From Halobacillus locisalis (lineage in GTDB: Bacteria > Bacillota > Bacilli > Bacillales > Halobacillaceae), in contig NZ_JACEFG010000001.1 in assembly GCF_013694105.1 (NCBI RefSeq), positions 744,001 to 808,000 on the forward strand: a stretch of 64,000 nucleotides of DNA, read 5' to 3'. The position numbers were made by a program, and so were the translations under genes. The notes beneath the pieces are model-generated. The model worked only from the letters and a program-made list of their open reading frames with translations. It made no database searches and had not been told where the DNA came from. Shown one piece after another: positions 38,979 to 47,629 of this stretch. Each line of letters starts with the position of its first letter. The first letter of the stretch is position 1.

Positions 38979-39779
38979 CTACGGTGTAATAAAGTTAATC
39001 AAGTGGAGAATCGGCAGGATGAAAATCAAGCTGTCAAATCGATCAAGAACCCCACCGTGTCCAGGAAGTATTTTACCTGAGTCCTTTACAGCGTAATGAC
39101 GCTTGAATGCCGATTCGACCAAGTCTCCGATTTGTCCCGCGATTGAAATCAGAATCGTCACAAGTAAAACGATCAGCATCGAATGGTCAAGAGGAGCTGT
39201 CAATTGAAATACGACGGCGACGATACAGGCGAGAATAATACCACCGACGGACCCTTCAATCGTTTTCTTAGGACTGATTTGCGGCCAAAGTTTATGCTTA
39301 CCGAAAGCTCGTCCAAATACGTAAGCGCCTGTGTCTGTTGCCCAAACGACAAACAGAGCAAAGAACAAATACTCAAGACCTCCACTGCGTGTTTCGATTA
39401 AATAATTGAACCCCATACCGATATAAATGACAGATATCAATAAGAAGCCGGCATCGTCAAACGTGAATCGATTTTTTACAAGTACGGTGTAGCTCAATAA
39501 AATGAGGACCGCTAATAATGTGATCTCTGATTTAGTGATGAACTCTGTAAGATCTACATAGCCCTCCAAATCACTATACGGGAACATGAGCGCCCACATG
39601 AGAAGCAACCCGAGTCCTGAGGCAACGGAATACCTTGAAATTTTCTTCATTCTCACGAGCTCCAGGAGAGCAATACTTGCAATAACATATACAAATAATT
39701 TAAAGACCGTGCCTCCTAAGAAGACAATCGGTATAAAAATCAAAGCCGCTACAACGGCTGTAATAGTCCTTTGTTTCAT
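38979..39779 (-). CDS. cdsA: Phosphatidate cytidylyltransferase CdsA
   Basis: A 266-aa multi-spanning membrane enzyme (about eight hydrophobic segments) that makes CDP-diacylglycerol from phosphatidate and CTP. The C-terminal signature is S-x-x-K-R-x4-K-D-x5[12 protein letters not shown], seen as [18 protein letters not shown] followed by [10 protein letters not shown]. It starts 14 nt after uppS and ends 19 nt before dxr. Confidence 0.95.
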   Translation of the reverse strand: MKQRTITAVVAALIFIPIVFLGGTVFKLFVYVIASIALLELVRMKKISRYSVASGLGLLLMWALMFPYSDLEGYVDLTEFITKSEITLLAVLILLSYTVLVKNRFTFDDAGFLLISVIYIGMGFNYLIETRSGGLEYLFFALFVVWATDTGAYVFGRAFGKHKLWPQISPKKTIEGSVGGIILACIVAVVFQLTAPLDHSMLIVLLVTILISIAGQIGDLVESAFKRHYAVKDSGKILPGHGGVLDRFDSLIFILPILHLINFITP

Positions 39780-39793
39780 TATACGTTCACACC

Positions 39794-40567
39794 TTATACT
39801 CCGCCATAACGACGTTTGCGATTTTGATAATCATAGAGAGCTTTCTCGAAATGGTTCTCCGTGAAATCTGGCCAGTACACTTCGGTGAACCAGAATTCTG
39901 CATAAGCAAGCTGCCATAGAAGGAAATTGCTTAAGCGCTGTTCCCCACTGGTCCGAATCAACAGATCCGGATCCATTAAATCGGACGTGTACAGCTCTGA
40001 TGAGAATACATCTTCATCGATATCTGCATACGCAATTTCTCCACTCTCTACTTTGGATACAATTTGCTTGACTGCATTGACCATTTCAAATCGGCTTCCG
40101 TAATTCAGCGCGAAGTTTAAGATAAGCCCATCGTTATTTTTTGTACGCTCGATGGCTTCCTCTACAGCTTTCTTTGTATGAGGTGGCAGTACATCAAAGT
40201 CTCCAATGGTTTGAACCCGTACATTACGCTCAATGAGTTCAGGCAAATATGTATTTAAAAAGTCGACTGGTAGTTTCATTAAGAATTCGACTTCATTCTT
40301 AGGGCGCTTCCAGTTTTCTGTTGAGAATGCATACAACGTTAATACTTCAATGCCGATATCAGAAGCAAAACGGACAATCTTCTTAACGACACCCATTCCC
40401 TCTTTATGTCCAGCGATTCGGGGCATTCCTCTATTTTTTGCCCATCGTCCGTTTCCATCCATGATGATTGCCACATGTTTAGGAATTTGAGTTTGGTCAA
40501 GCCCTACTGGCTGGACGAAAGAATCTTTATTTTTAAGTTTTCTTGCAAATGGAAACTTGATTGGCAT
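39794..40567 (-). CDS. uppS: Isoprenyl transferase / undecaprenyl diphosphate synthase
   Basis: A 257-aa cis-prenyltransferase making the C55 carrier of cell-wall synthesis. The catalytic Asp is in IIMDGNGRWAKNRG (near residue 35); FSTENWKRP, NYGSR and DLLIRTSGE are all conserved. The first about 25 residues are a polar N-terminal extension. A TATAAT box (40603-40598) lies 30 bp upstream but lacks a recognisable -35, so the promoter is uncertain. It is the first gene of the uppS-cdsA-dxr-rseP cluster. Confidence 0.95.
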   Translation of the reverse strand: MPIKFPFARKLKNKDSFVQPVGLDQTQIPKHVAIIMDGNGRWAKNRGMPRIAGHKEGMGVVKKIVRFASDIGIEVLTLYAFSTENWKRPKNEVEFLMKLPVDFLNTYLPELIERNVRVQTIGDFDVLPPHTKKAVEEAIERTKNNDGLILNFALNYGSRFEMVNAVKQIVSKVESGEIAYADIDEDVFSSELYTSDLMDPDLLIRTSGEQRLSNFLLWQLAYAEFWFTEVYWPDFTENHFEKALYDYQNRKRRYGGV

Positions 40568-40690
40568 CTTTAATCCTCCAGTCCGTTTGTTCCATTCATT
40601 ATATACTATTATCCTACACCATGCCGAAACGATTGAAAAGCGCAGGCACTATCATGACAAAGGTTACTGAACCGAAATCCTTATGCTTAC

Positions 40691-40735
40691 GCACAAAAGA
40701 AAAGCCACGCTGCCAAACATCAACAGCGCGGCTTT
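40691..40735 (-). terminator. Intrinsic terminator after frr
   Basis: A stem AAAGCCGCGCTG/CAGCGTGGCTTT (one G-C-type mismatch pair in the middle) starts about 30 nt after the frr stop; TTCTTTTGTG follows on the minus strand. Confidence 0.75.
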
Positions 40736-40765
40736 ATACACCTTATGGCATACAGAATGGAATCT

Positions 40766-41323
40766 TTACACTTCCATGATTTCTTGTTCTTTTGTTTTAG
40801 CAAGTTCATCGATTTTGTTTACGTTCTGATCGGTTACTTTTTGAACATCATCTTGGAAAGCACGAAGATCATCTTCAGTCATTTCGCCATCTTTTTCAAG
40901 CTTTTTCAGACGATCATTGGACTCGCGACGAATGTTACGAACTTGTACTTTCGCTTCTTCAGAATACTTCCCAACGACTTTAGCAAGGTCCTTACGACGT
41001 TCTTCTGTCAGTGCAGGAATATTGATGCGAACAATATTACCGTCACTAGATGGGGATAAGCCCAAATCCGCCTTTTGAATCGCTTTTTCTACTTCTGCAA
41101 TAGCACTCTTGTCATATGGAGTAATGACAAGCAAGCGTGGTTCTGGTGCCGATACTTGTGCAAGCTGGTTTAAAGGTGTAGCAGCACCATAATAGTCGAC
41201 ATATACATTATCAAGAATCGATGGGTTCGCACGACCTGCTCTCACAGTCGCAAGTTGACGGGAGTAAGCTTGTACCGCTTGCTCCATTTGTTGTTTTGTC
41301 TCATTAATCACGGCTTCTGACAT
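40766..41323 (-). CDS. frr: Ribosome recycling factor
   Basis: A 185-aa RRF, the same size as the family. Two-domain protein with N-terminal helix ([26 protein letters not shown]) and C-terminal three-helix bundle ([30 protein letters not shown]). It splits post-termination ribosomes with EF-G. It begins 2 nt after pyrH. Confidence 0.97.
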   Translation of the reverse strand: MSEAVINETKQQMEQAVQAYSRQLATVRAGRANPSILDNVYVDYYGAATPLNQLAQVSAPEPRLLVITPYDKSAIAEVEKAIQKADLGLSPSSDGNIVRINIPALTEERRKDLAKVVGKYSEEAKVQVRNIRRESNDRLKKLEKDGEMTEDDLRAFQDDVQKVTDQNVNKIDELAKTKEQEIMEV

Positions 41324-41325
41324 GA

Positions 41326-42048
41326 TTATTTCCCCCTAACAATGGTTCCGATATTTTCGCCCATAACGGCTTTTTTAATATTACCTTCTTCTGTAATAGA
41401 GAATACCAGTAAATCGATGTCATTGTCCATACATAAAGACGATGCCGTTGAATCCATAACGCCTAAACCTTCGTTCAGCACGTCCATGTAAGAAAGTTCA
41501 TCATATTTCTTGGCATCTTCATTTAATTTTGGATCATCGGTATATACGCCATCGACGTTGTTTTTAGCCATTAGAATAACATCCGCTTCGATTTCGGCTG
41601 CTCTTAAAGCAGCGGTTGTATCAGTAGAGAAATACGGGTTACCCGTTCCGGCGGCGAAGATTACCACGCGTTTCTTCTCCAGATGACGGATGGCTTTTCT
41701 ACGTATATATGGCTCAGCGACTTGTCTCATTTCAATGGATGTTTGAACACGGGTTGGAATCCCCTGGTTCTCTAAACTATCTTGAAGTGCCAACGAGTTC
41801 ATGACCGTTGCGAGCATGCCCATGTAATCAGCATTCGCTCGATCCATCCCCATTTCACTTCCAACTTTCCCGCGCCAGATGTTTCCACCACCGACAACAA
41901 CGGCGATTTCTACACCGAGTTCAGCGACTTCTTTCACCTGACGAGAAACGGATTGAATAATGCTTGGTTCTAAACCGAAACCAGCCTGACCGCTAAGGGC
42001 CTCTCCGCTCAGTTTCAATACAATACGACGATAGCGAGCAGTAGTCAT
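41326..42048 (-). CDS. pyrH: Uridylate kinase PyrH
   Basis: A 240-aa amino-acid-kinase-fold UMP kinase ([13 protein letters not shown] at residue 8, [11 protein letters not shown] at 52). It makes UDP for nucleotide synthesis. It has a GGGAGG ribosome-binding site and 2-nt spacing to frr. The preceding terminator after tsf implies a promoter in the 107-bp gap, but none is convincing by eye. Confidence 0.97.
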   Translation of the reverse strand: MTTARYRRIVLKLSGEALSGQAGFGLEPSIIQSVSRQVKEVAELGVEIAVVVGGGNIWRGKVGSEMGMDRANADYMGMLATVMNSLALQDSLENQGIPTRVQTSIEMRQVAEPYIRRKAIRHLEKKRVVIFAAGTGNPYFSTDTTAALRAAEIEADVILMAKNNVDGVYTDDPKLNEDAKKYDELSYMDVLNEGLGVMDSTASSLCMDNDIDLLVFSITEEGNIKKAVMGENIGTIVRGK

Positions 42049-42113
42049 AGTTACCTCCCGTGTGGTTGCTATAGTTCTCTTATGGTGCTACCTCAAAGAT
42101 ATGTAGCAGTTTT

Positions 42114-42144
42114 GAAAAATAGGGAACACGACTGTGTCCCCTAT
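42114..42144 (-). terminator. Intrinsic terminator after tsf
   Basis: A 10-bp stem ATAGGGGACAC/GTGTTCCCTAT with one A-C mismatch is followed by TTTTTC on the minus strand, 12 nt past the tsf stop. Confidence 0.82.
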
Positions 42145-42155
42145 GTGGTCCATTA

Positions 42156-43040
42156 TTACTTTTTAACTTGGCTCATTACTTCGTCAGCAAAGTTTTCTTC
42201 GCGTTTTTCCATACCTTCGCCTACTTCAAAGCGATCGAATGAATTGATTTGTCCACCTTTAGCGGAAACAAATTGCTTCACTTTTTGGTCTGGGTCTTTA
42301 ACGAAGTCTTGTTCAAGCAGGCAGATTTCTGCAAAGAACTTGTTCAGACGGCCTTCAACCATTTTTTCTACAATGTTTTCAGGCTTGCCTTCGTTCAACG
42401 CTTGTGTTTTAAGCATGTCGCGCTCTGCATTTGCTTCTTCTTCAGGGATCTGATCTTGAGATACATAACGAGGGTTAACCGCTGCAACGTGCATCGCTAC
42501 GTCTTTAGCTGCTTGCTCATCAGTAGAACCTTCAAGAACAGTCAGCACTCCAATGTTACCACCCATGTGAAGGTAAGCACCGAATGCATCGTTATCTGTT
42601 TTCTCTTTAATAGAGAAACGACGTAGAGAGATTTTCTCTCCGATTTTAGCAATAACATCTGTGATGTAATCGCCAAGCTTCTGACCTTCACCATGAAGCG
42701 GCTGCTCTAGCGCCTCTTCAACGTCAGCTGGTTTTTGAGAAACAAGGTGAGTACCTAATTCTTTTAGTAGAGATTTGAAAGAATCGTTCTTTGTAACGAA
42801 GTCTGTTTCACAGTTCACTTCGAAAAGAACAGCTGTGTTGCCATCGATTTCGATTGCAGCAGCACCTTCAGCAGCGATACGATCTGCTTTCTTCTGAGCT
42901 TTAGAGATTCCTTTTTCGCGAAGCCATTCCATCGCTTTTTCCATATCTCCATCTGTTTCAGTTAGTGCTTTCTTACAATCCATCATACCAGCACCTGTTT
43001 TTTCACGAAGTTCTTTTACCATCTTAGCGTTTACAGCCAT
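42156..43040 (-). CDS. tsf: Elongation factor Ts
   Basis: A 294-aa EF-Ts: N-terminal UBA domain ([19 protein letters not shown], residue 9), dimerisation/core domain with [14 protein letters not shown] (near 75), and C-terminal SLRRF. It recycles EF-Tu by GDP exchange. Unusually it is separated from rpsB by 295 bp containing a terminator and a repeat element. It has a strong AAGGAGG ribosome-binding site. Confidence 0.97.
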   Translation of the reverse strand: MAVNAKMVKELREKTGAGMMDCKKALTETDGDMEKAMEWLREKGISKAQKKADRIAAEGAAAIEIDGNTAVLFEVNCETDFVTKNDSFKSLLKELGTHLVSQKPADVEEALEQPLHGEGQKLGDYITDVIAKIGEKISLRRFSIKEKTDNDAFGAYLHMGGNIGVLTVLEGSTDEQAAKDVAMHVAAVNPRYVSQDQIPEEEANAERDMLKTQALNEGKPENIVEKMVEGRLNKFFAEICLLEQDFVKDPDQKVKQFVSAKGGQINSFDRFEVGEGMEKREENFADEVMSQVKK

Positions 43041-43148
43041 TTTGAAAGCCTCCTTAAGTAAATGAGCATATATTGAAGCTCGGAGGTCCGAGCTTGTCTT
43101 ACAATTGAAGAACTGTTTACGCAGTCACTTCCGTTTTTCATTGTTTAA

Positions 43149-43287
43149 CTTCAGCTCCTAGCGACTAGTGAAACTTCCTTCGCTTCTGTACGATAAGTCA
43201 ACATCTGATTGCTACGCTCTCAGTGTTTCCTTTATCTCCTACAGCTTAGTCCAGTCCAAACGCCGCTAAACAGTCGCTTCTGTTTTT
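43149..43287. repeat. Structured intergenic repeat, family C, between rpsB and tsf
   Basis: A roughly 140-bp block reading, on the minus strand, from AACAGAAGCGACTGTTTAGC through TTGGACTGGACTAAGCTG and TTGACTTATCGTACAG to GTCGCTAGGAGCTGAAG. From general knowledge, such AGAAGCG...CGCTAGGAGCTG repeats recur between genes in bacilli. It occupies half of the 295-bp gap 43041-43335; the rest is the rpsB terminator and a GACAAGCTCGG...CCGAGCTT palindrome (43076-43095) ahead of tsf. Confidence 0.6.
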
Positions 43288-43290
43288 CTT

Positions 43291-43329
43291 TAAAAAAGGT
43301 GATAAAAGGTATACCCCCTTATCACCTTT
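43291..43329 (-). terminator. Intrinsic terminator after rpsB
   Basis: An 11-bp stem AAAGGTGATAA/TTATCACCTTT followed by TTTA on the minus strand, 7 nt past the rpsB stop. Confidence 0.85.
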
Positions 43330-43335
43330 GAATCC

Positions 43336-44067
43336 TTACTCAGCAGCTGTTTCTGCTTCAGCTTCTTCAGTTGTTTCTGTTTCTTCCCCTTGCTTCGCTT
43401 CAAGAACAGCGTCTGCCATTTTAGAAGTAAGCAATTTAACGGCACGGATGGCGTCGTCGTTTGCAGGGATTACATAGTCAATTTCGTCAGGATCGCAGTT
43501 TGTGTCCACGATTCCAACGACTGGAATGTTTAATTTGTGAGCTTCAGCAATCGCAATACGCTCTTTACGAGGGTCGATTACGAACATTGCAGATGGAAGG
43601 CTCTTCATTTCTTTAATTCCGCCTAGGAATTTAACAAGACGATCTTTTTCTTTCATCATATCAACGACTTCTTTTTTCGGAAGTACGTCAGTTGTACCGT
43701 CTTCTTCCATGCGCTCAATGTCTTTAAGACGGTTGATACGCTTACGGATTGTTTCGAAGTTTGTTAGTGTTCCACCCAACCAACGTTGGTTGATGTAGTA
43801 CATGCCACAACGAGTTGCTTCGTCGCGCACTGTATCTTGAGCTTGTTTTTTCGTACCTACGAATAGGATGTTTCCACCGTCAGCTGCTACGTCTTTAACG
43901 TAGTTGAAAGCTTCGTCCACTTTCTTCACTGTTTTTTGTAGGTCGATGATGTAGATTCCGTTACGCTCTGTGAAGATGTATTTCTTCATCTTCGGGTTCC
44001 AGCGACGGGTTTGGTGTCCGAAATGAACACCAGCTTCTAATAGCTGTTTCATAGAAATTACAGACAT
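43336..44067 (-). CDS. rpsB: 30S ribosomal protein S2
   Basis: A 243-aa S2: [30 protein letters not shown]-like N-terminus (residue 13) and [30 protein letters not shown] (near 165). It ends in an acidic Glu/Ala-rich tail. It is transcribed from a strong promoter with a 120-nt structured leader and closed by a terminator, so it is likely a single-gene transcript. Confidence 0.97.
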   Translation of the reverse strand: MSVISMKQLLEAGVHFGHQTRRWNPKMKKYIFTERNGIYIIDLQKTVKKVDEAFNYVKDVAADGGNILFVGTKKQAQDTVRDEATRCGMYYINQRWLGGTLTNFETIRKRINRLKDIERMEEDGTTDVLPKKEVVDMMKEKDRLVKFLGGIKEMKSLPSAMFVIDPRKERIAIAEAHKLNIPVVGIVDTNCDPDEIDYVIPANDDAIRAVKLLTSKMADAVLEAKQGEETETTEEAEAETAAE

Positions 44068-44104
44068 GTTTTGTTCCTCCTGAATGGTTTTTTTTAGTAT
44101 CCTC

Positions 44105-44169
44105 CGTCTTGATCATCTTTCTTTACCAACTCTCTTAAAGAGAGCAACCGACAAAGAAATCCAAAGACG
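44105..44169 (-). ncRNA. Structured 5' leader of rpsB (candidate S2 autoregulatory element)
   Basis: Three nested helices can form on the minus strand: CGTCTT/AAGACG (44169-44164 with 44110-44105), TTTCTTT/AAAGAAA (inner) and the apical hairpin CTCTCT-TTA-AGAGAG (44144-44130). Bulges contain TGTCGGTTG. It sits between promoter and ribosome-binding site. Autoregulation by S2 is inferred from position, not shown. Confidence 0.5.
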
Positions 44170-44190
44170 TGTGTATTGACACCGAAAGTA

Positions 44191-44219
44191 AATATACCAT
44201 AAGCACCATGTTCTATCAA
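44191..44219 (-). promoter_or_regulatory. Strong sigma-A promoter of rpsB
   Basis: TTGATA (44219-44214) and TATATT (44196-44191) with 17 bp between on the minus strand. It starts just 10 bp after the stop of the last fla/che gene, and no terminator is seen between them. Confidence 0.8.
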
Positions 44220-44228
44220 GTTTATTTG

Positions 44229-44699
44229 CTAATTTTTTTGATGAAACTTTAGAAGAAGCTCGATTTCTGTCTTACCTCGATCTAAACGTTTAGCGATTTC
44301 ATCTAAAGAATAGCCATTCTTTCTTAATTCTAGAATTTGCGACTGGACGGAGGGTTGATACGTTGTAGCCTTCTCCTCAGGCAAAGGTGGCTGGTAGACT
44401 TCCCTATTTTGCGGTTCTGACTGTTTAGCGACTGGTGGCTTATCTTGTTCAACCTTTGTTTCAGCTTTCCGATGAGGCTCCATTTGGTGATTGTCCCCTC
44501 TCACCCATTCACCCATTCGGTTGTTCTCTTCTTTAATTTCCATTAGATATGACGAGAACATGCCCTCGATTTCACTGGCAATCTCTTTCTGACGCAGTTC
44601 CAGTTCTTCGGTTTTTTTGATTCTAGTGCTCAGGATGAACAAACCGATAAGTAAAATGCCATCAAGGATAAAGCTTATGATTAATAAAAAAATCGTCAT
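44229..44699 (-). CDS. SwrB/YlxL-like membrane-anchored protein (DUF6115-type)
   Basis: A 156-aa protein with an N-terminal membrane segment (residues 2-25), a charged coiled-coil stretch (28-62), a polar Pro/Glu/Gln-rich linker, and a C-terminal helix-turn-helix-like tail (ILELRKNGYSLDEIAKRLDRG near residue 122). Size, architecture and location at the end of fla/che match SwrB (YlxL, 167 aa), which activates flagellar export and SigD activity in B. subtilis. Direct sequence identity to SwrB is not something I can measure. Confidence 0.7.
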   Translation of the reverse strand: MTIFLLIISFILDGILLIGLFILSTRIKKTEELELRQKEIASEIEGMFSSYLMEIKEENNRMGEWVRGDNHQMEPHRKAETKVEQDKPPVAKQSEPQNREVYQPPLPEEKATTYQPSVQSQILELRKNGYSLDEIAKRLDRGKTEIELLLKFHQKN

Positions 44700-44705
44700 T
44701 CATTG

Positions 44706-45002
44706 TCACCCACTGTAATCGACCCGCTTTCCTAAAAAAGGATGGTCGATTGTTTCTTCTTTTACGTTCGCCCCCTTCTCACTTAGTGAAGGCGTTTGTG
44801 AAGGGCCCTCATCATTCACAAGAGCATCTTCCACGTTTTCTGAATTCATGACGGATACCCGCTTCTTCCTGTCTAACTGTTCCTGCTTCTGACTGACAAA
44901 ATGTTGCAAGGTAGGATTGCGTTGTGCGATCTGCTCTTGAAGTTTACCTGCATCCTGAACTCTGGGAAGGGCGACTTGCATCTCTACAGATTTCCAACTC
45001 AT
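44706..45002 (-). CDS. Conserved small protein of unknown function in fla/che operon
   Basis: A 98-aa cytoplasmic protein starting MSWKSVEMQVALPRVQDAG, with Gln/Lys-rich helical sequence (residues 20-50) and a disordered acidic C-terminus ending HPFLGKRVDYSG. The N-terminal phrase recurs in small proteins next to sigD in other bacilli and clostridia, from memory; no function is assigned. It lies 6 nt before the SwrB-like gene and 88 nt after the FapA-like gene. It is not present at this place in B. subtilis. Confidence 0.7.
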   Translation of the reverse strand: MSWKSVEMQVALPRVQDAGKLQEQIAQRNPTLQHFVSQKQEQLDRKKRVSVMNSENVEDALVNDEGPSQTPSLSEKGANVKEETIDHPFLGKRVDYSG

Positions 45003-45090
45003 CCATACACTTCCTTTACAGTTATTGTATGTCGTCTTGTATTGGTATCAAACAGCGATGGAGGCAGGCTCAGGCTCAGATCCTCTGCCG

Positions 45091-46458
45091 TTATGACTCA
45101 ATGGACCGCAAGAGGATCTCACCTTGAGAAAGAAACGCATAGATTTGTCTATATTCACTACGAACCTGGTGTTGATATTTTCCAAACCCTAAATGAACCT
45201 GACCGTATAACTTTCCATTCACTTGAACCCTTGCTTCAGTCAAGTTACCGATCGTTACATTCATATTTTCCAAGGTTTCTTTCAGCTCATCTGTTTCTTT
45301 TTCGACAGCAGCTAGAGAATTGCGTTGCCGCAACTTAGTAATCCGTTCTTTGGCTGATAGTTCACCACTCGTACGCTCTTTTTCTTCTAACTTTTGACCA
45401 ATCAACTCTAACTTCGTTTGATCCTCTTGCTTCGCTTTTAACAAGAGATTATATTTAGAACGTTTCTCTTCTACTTTCTTATTCACACCCAAATAAAGTC
45501 CTGTAGGGGTGTTCATCCTATTGCCGATGTCTTTCGCTTCGATGTGTACCCCAGCAGATATCGTACCACCAATAATATGTCCACGTTGGCAATACACGCT
45601 TCGATGAGCTACACAATCACTGTGTAAAATGGAGTACTCGACAAATAAATCTTGTCCTGCTTCTACGGTAGCCTGATTAATATAGCCGACACGGATATCT
45701 TGCCCGGCCTCGATCACTGCTTTTCCAAGTCCTGCAATTCCTTCTGAAATATGAACGGATCCTCCGGCTGTAATTGTAGCACCCTCTACCATCCCATAAA
45801 TGGTGACATCACCTTGGGCAAAGACACGAAAGCCGGTTGGGACATTCCCATTGATCATAATCGAACCAACGAAATCAAGGTTGCCAGTTCGTAAATCAAG
45901 GTCCCCGTTCACTTCAAATAAGGGTTGGACTTGTAACGAACGTTCATCTGAGCTTAACTGACCATCGATACTGGAATAAAAGGCATCATCTGATCGCTTA
46001 AAGGTCGTATTTTTCCCTGCCCTTAATTGAGCTGGTTTCCCTGGTTTAGGAGCGATTTCCTCTCCATACACATTTGTCCCAGGTTTGCCGTTTGTAGGGG
46101 GTTCGATCGCCGCTATCCGTTCACCTTCTTGAACAGAGGGTATCGCAATGATGTCTCTGAAACTCGCTTTTTCATGCTCATCAATTTCAAAGTTCACTTC
46201 TTTATCAAAAATGACTTTTCCGTCCTTGCCATGAACGGGCTGCTTTCCAACCGCAATGAGTAATGGGTATTCGACTGATCCATCGTCACTTGCGATGCGG
46301 CCGATCTCTTCATGAAGAACACCGAATGTCACTTTTCTCTCTTCCAAAAAAGAAAGAAGGTCTGCCTCAGTCGATTCTTCAATCGGGTCCAGGAGATCAA
46401 CATAAGCTTCCAATCCATCACCGGAGACGGACACTTTCAATTTGTTTTGAAGTTCCAT
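45091..46458 (-). CDS. FapA-like DUF342 protein
   Basis: A 455-aa DUF342 (FapA) family protein. It has an N-terminal alpha/beta part (residues 1-140), a right-handed beta-helix of repeated bends (about 145-320, e.g. INGNVPTGFRVFAQGDVTIYG and GHIIGGTISAG), and a C-terminal coiled coil (about 325-400). The family is widespread next to sigD in Bacillota, and its function is unknown (polymerised shell or regulator of envelope processes has been proposed). B. subtilis lacks it here. The gap to sigD is 23 nt, so it belongs to the operon. Confidence 0.8.
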   Translation of the reverse strand: MELQNKLKVSVSGDGLEAYVDLLDPIEESTEADLLSFLEERKVTFGVLHEEIGRIASDDGSVEYPLLIAVGKQPVHGKDGKVIFDKEVNFEIDEHEKASFRDIIAIPSVQEGERIAAIEPPTNGKPGTNVYGEEIAPKPGKPAQLRAGKNTTFKRSDDAFYSSIDGQLSSDERSLQVQPLFEVNGDLDLRTGNLDFVGSIMINGNVPTGFRVFAQGDVTIYGMVEGATITAGGSVHISEGIAGLGKAVIEAGQDIRVGYINQATVEAGQDLFVEYSILHSDCVAHRSVYCQRGHIIGGTISAGVHIEAKDIGNRMNTPTGLYLGVNKKVEEKRSKYNLLLKAKQEDQTKLELIGQKLEEKERTSGELSAKERITKLRQRNSLAAVEKETDELKETLENMNVTIGNLTEARVQVNGKLYGQVHLGFGKYQHQVRSEYRQIYAFLSQGEILLRSIES

Positions 46459-46481
46459 GTTCCTGTCTCCTCCTTGGAATA

Positions 46482-47258
46482 CTAGGACTCAATGATGTCT
46501 TTTAACGCATGTTTCAGTTTAAAAATGGCTTTGGCATGGATTTGTGAAATTCTGGATGTCGTTAATTCCATAATCTGACCAATTTCAGTCAACGTCAGCT
46601 CTTCGTGATAGAATAAGCTGATCACCATTTGTTCTTTATCATTCAGTCCTTGTATTTGTTGGGATAGTTCTTCATAGTTTTCTGTTTGTATAATGGATTC
46701 TGATGGTGTAATCGTCTGATGGTCAGGAATCGAGTAGCCGATGCCTTCTTTATGGTCATCTTTACCATCTTTCGGTTTCTCTTCCATGGATAATACATTT
46801 GCAAATAAGGAATCTTTGATTGTTTCCTCTACATCACTTGCCTGCAAACCGAGGTCATTTGCGATTTCTTCAGAAGTTGCTGGACGCTGCAGCTTTTGCT
46901 CTAAGCGCTCGGCTGCTTGTTCGATTTTCTTCGTTTTATCTCGAACCGACCTGGGAAGCCAATCCTCTTTCCGCAGACCGTCCATGATCGATCCGCGTAT
47001 ACGAAATGATGCATACGTGTCGAATTTCAGATCTCTTTGACGATCGAACTTCTTAAGTGCATCATACAGTCCGAACATCCCCAAGCTTCTGACATCGTCT
47101 TTGCTTACGCTTTTCGGTAAATGGGCTGAGATTCTCTGGACATGATAGCTTACGAGATAGTCATACTTTTGAACGAGCTGGTTCGCAGCGTCATCATCTT
47201 GATGGGTTGTCCATAAATCCCATAATTGTTGTTCCTGAGGAGACAAACAGCTTGCCAT
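46482..47258 (-). CDS. sigD: RNA polymerase sigma factor SigD (flagellar)
   Basis: A 258-aa sigma-70 family factor of the FliA/SigD group (B. subtilis SigD is 254 aa). Region 2 includes DDVRSLGMFGLYDALKKFD and FDTYASFRIRGSIMDGLRKEDWLPR. Region 3 follows, and region 4 ends with LTLTEIGQIMELTTSRISQIHAKAIFKLK. It directs transcription of late flagellar, motility and autolysin genes. It lies in the fla/che operon 20 nt after a small membrane-protein gene, not directly after cheD. Confidence 0.96.
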   Translation of the reverse strand: MASCLSPQEQQLWDLWTTHQDDDAANQLVQKYDYLVSYHVQRISAHLPKSVSKDDVRSLGMFGLYDALKKFDRQRDLKFDTYASFRIRGSIMDGLRKEDWLPRSVRDKTKKIEQAAERLEQKLQRPATSEEIANDLGLQASDVEETIKDSLFANVLSMEEKPKDGKDDHKEGIGYSIPDHQTITPSESIIQTENYEELSQQIQGLNDKEQMVISLFYHEELTLTEIGQIMELTTSRISQIHAKAIFKLKHALKDIIES

Positions 47259-47278
47259 CGTAATCCCCCTCGCTCTTT

Positions 47279-47629
47279 CTAGTCATTAGTAGTAGTCTTA
47301 GCCTCTTCTTCACTTAATAGAGATCGAATCATTTCGGACGTTTGTTTCGCCGTTGCTTCTGGCAATTCCCCTGACCCTTTTACCTCACCCGATTCGCTCG
47401 TTTGTCTTTCATGTTCGTTCCCATCCATGTCCACAGCTTCTTTCTCTTTATCCTCACTGATGAGTTCCCATAGCAAGCGGAACACAAAAGCAACGATGAA
47501 AAATAGAAAGAAGCCGATTGTTCCACGAATGATCGACGTTTGCCAGACATTCGCCGTCAAAGAAAATAGAAACATGAACAAAAACCCGAAAACTGCGAAC
47601 AAAAGATTAAATAGGACGCTTCCAGCCAT
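47279..47629 (-). CDS. Small two-helix membrane protein between cheD and sigD
   Basis: A 116-aa protein with two predicted membrane helices (about residues 5-27 and 33-55) and a polar, acidic C-terminal tail (from about 60) rich in Glu/Ser/Gly. Both termini would face the same side. Its start overlaps the cheD stop by 1 nt, so it is translationally coupled. No family is recognised. B. subtilis has no gene here. It may be a motility accessory or SigD-related factor, but that is only inferred from position. Confidence 0.75.
   Translation of the reverse strand: MAGSVLFNLLFAVFGFLFMFLFSLTANVWQTSIIRGTIGFFLFFIVAFVFRLLWELISEDKEKEAVDMDGNEHERQTSESGEVKGSGELPEATAKQTSEMIRSLLSEEEAKTTTND

Noticed and set aside
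40634-40680. Possible family B repeat fragment (GAAAAGCGCAGGCACTATC) before uppS
   Set aside because: Only the first about 13 bases match the copy at 22080; too short to call a repeat.
43076-43095. AAGCTCGGA..TCCGAGCTT palindrome upstream of tsf as a terminator
   Set aside because: No U-run follows on the minus strand and it lies before, not after, a gene; role unclear.
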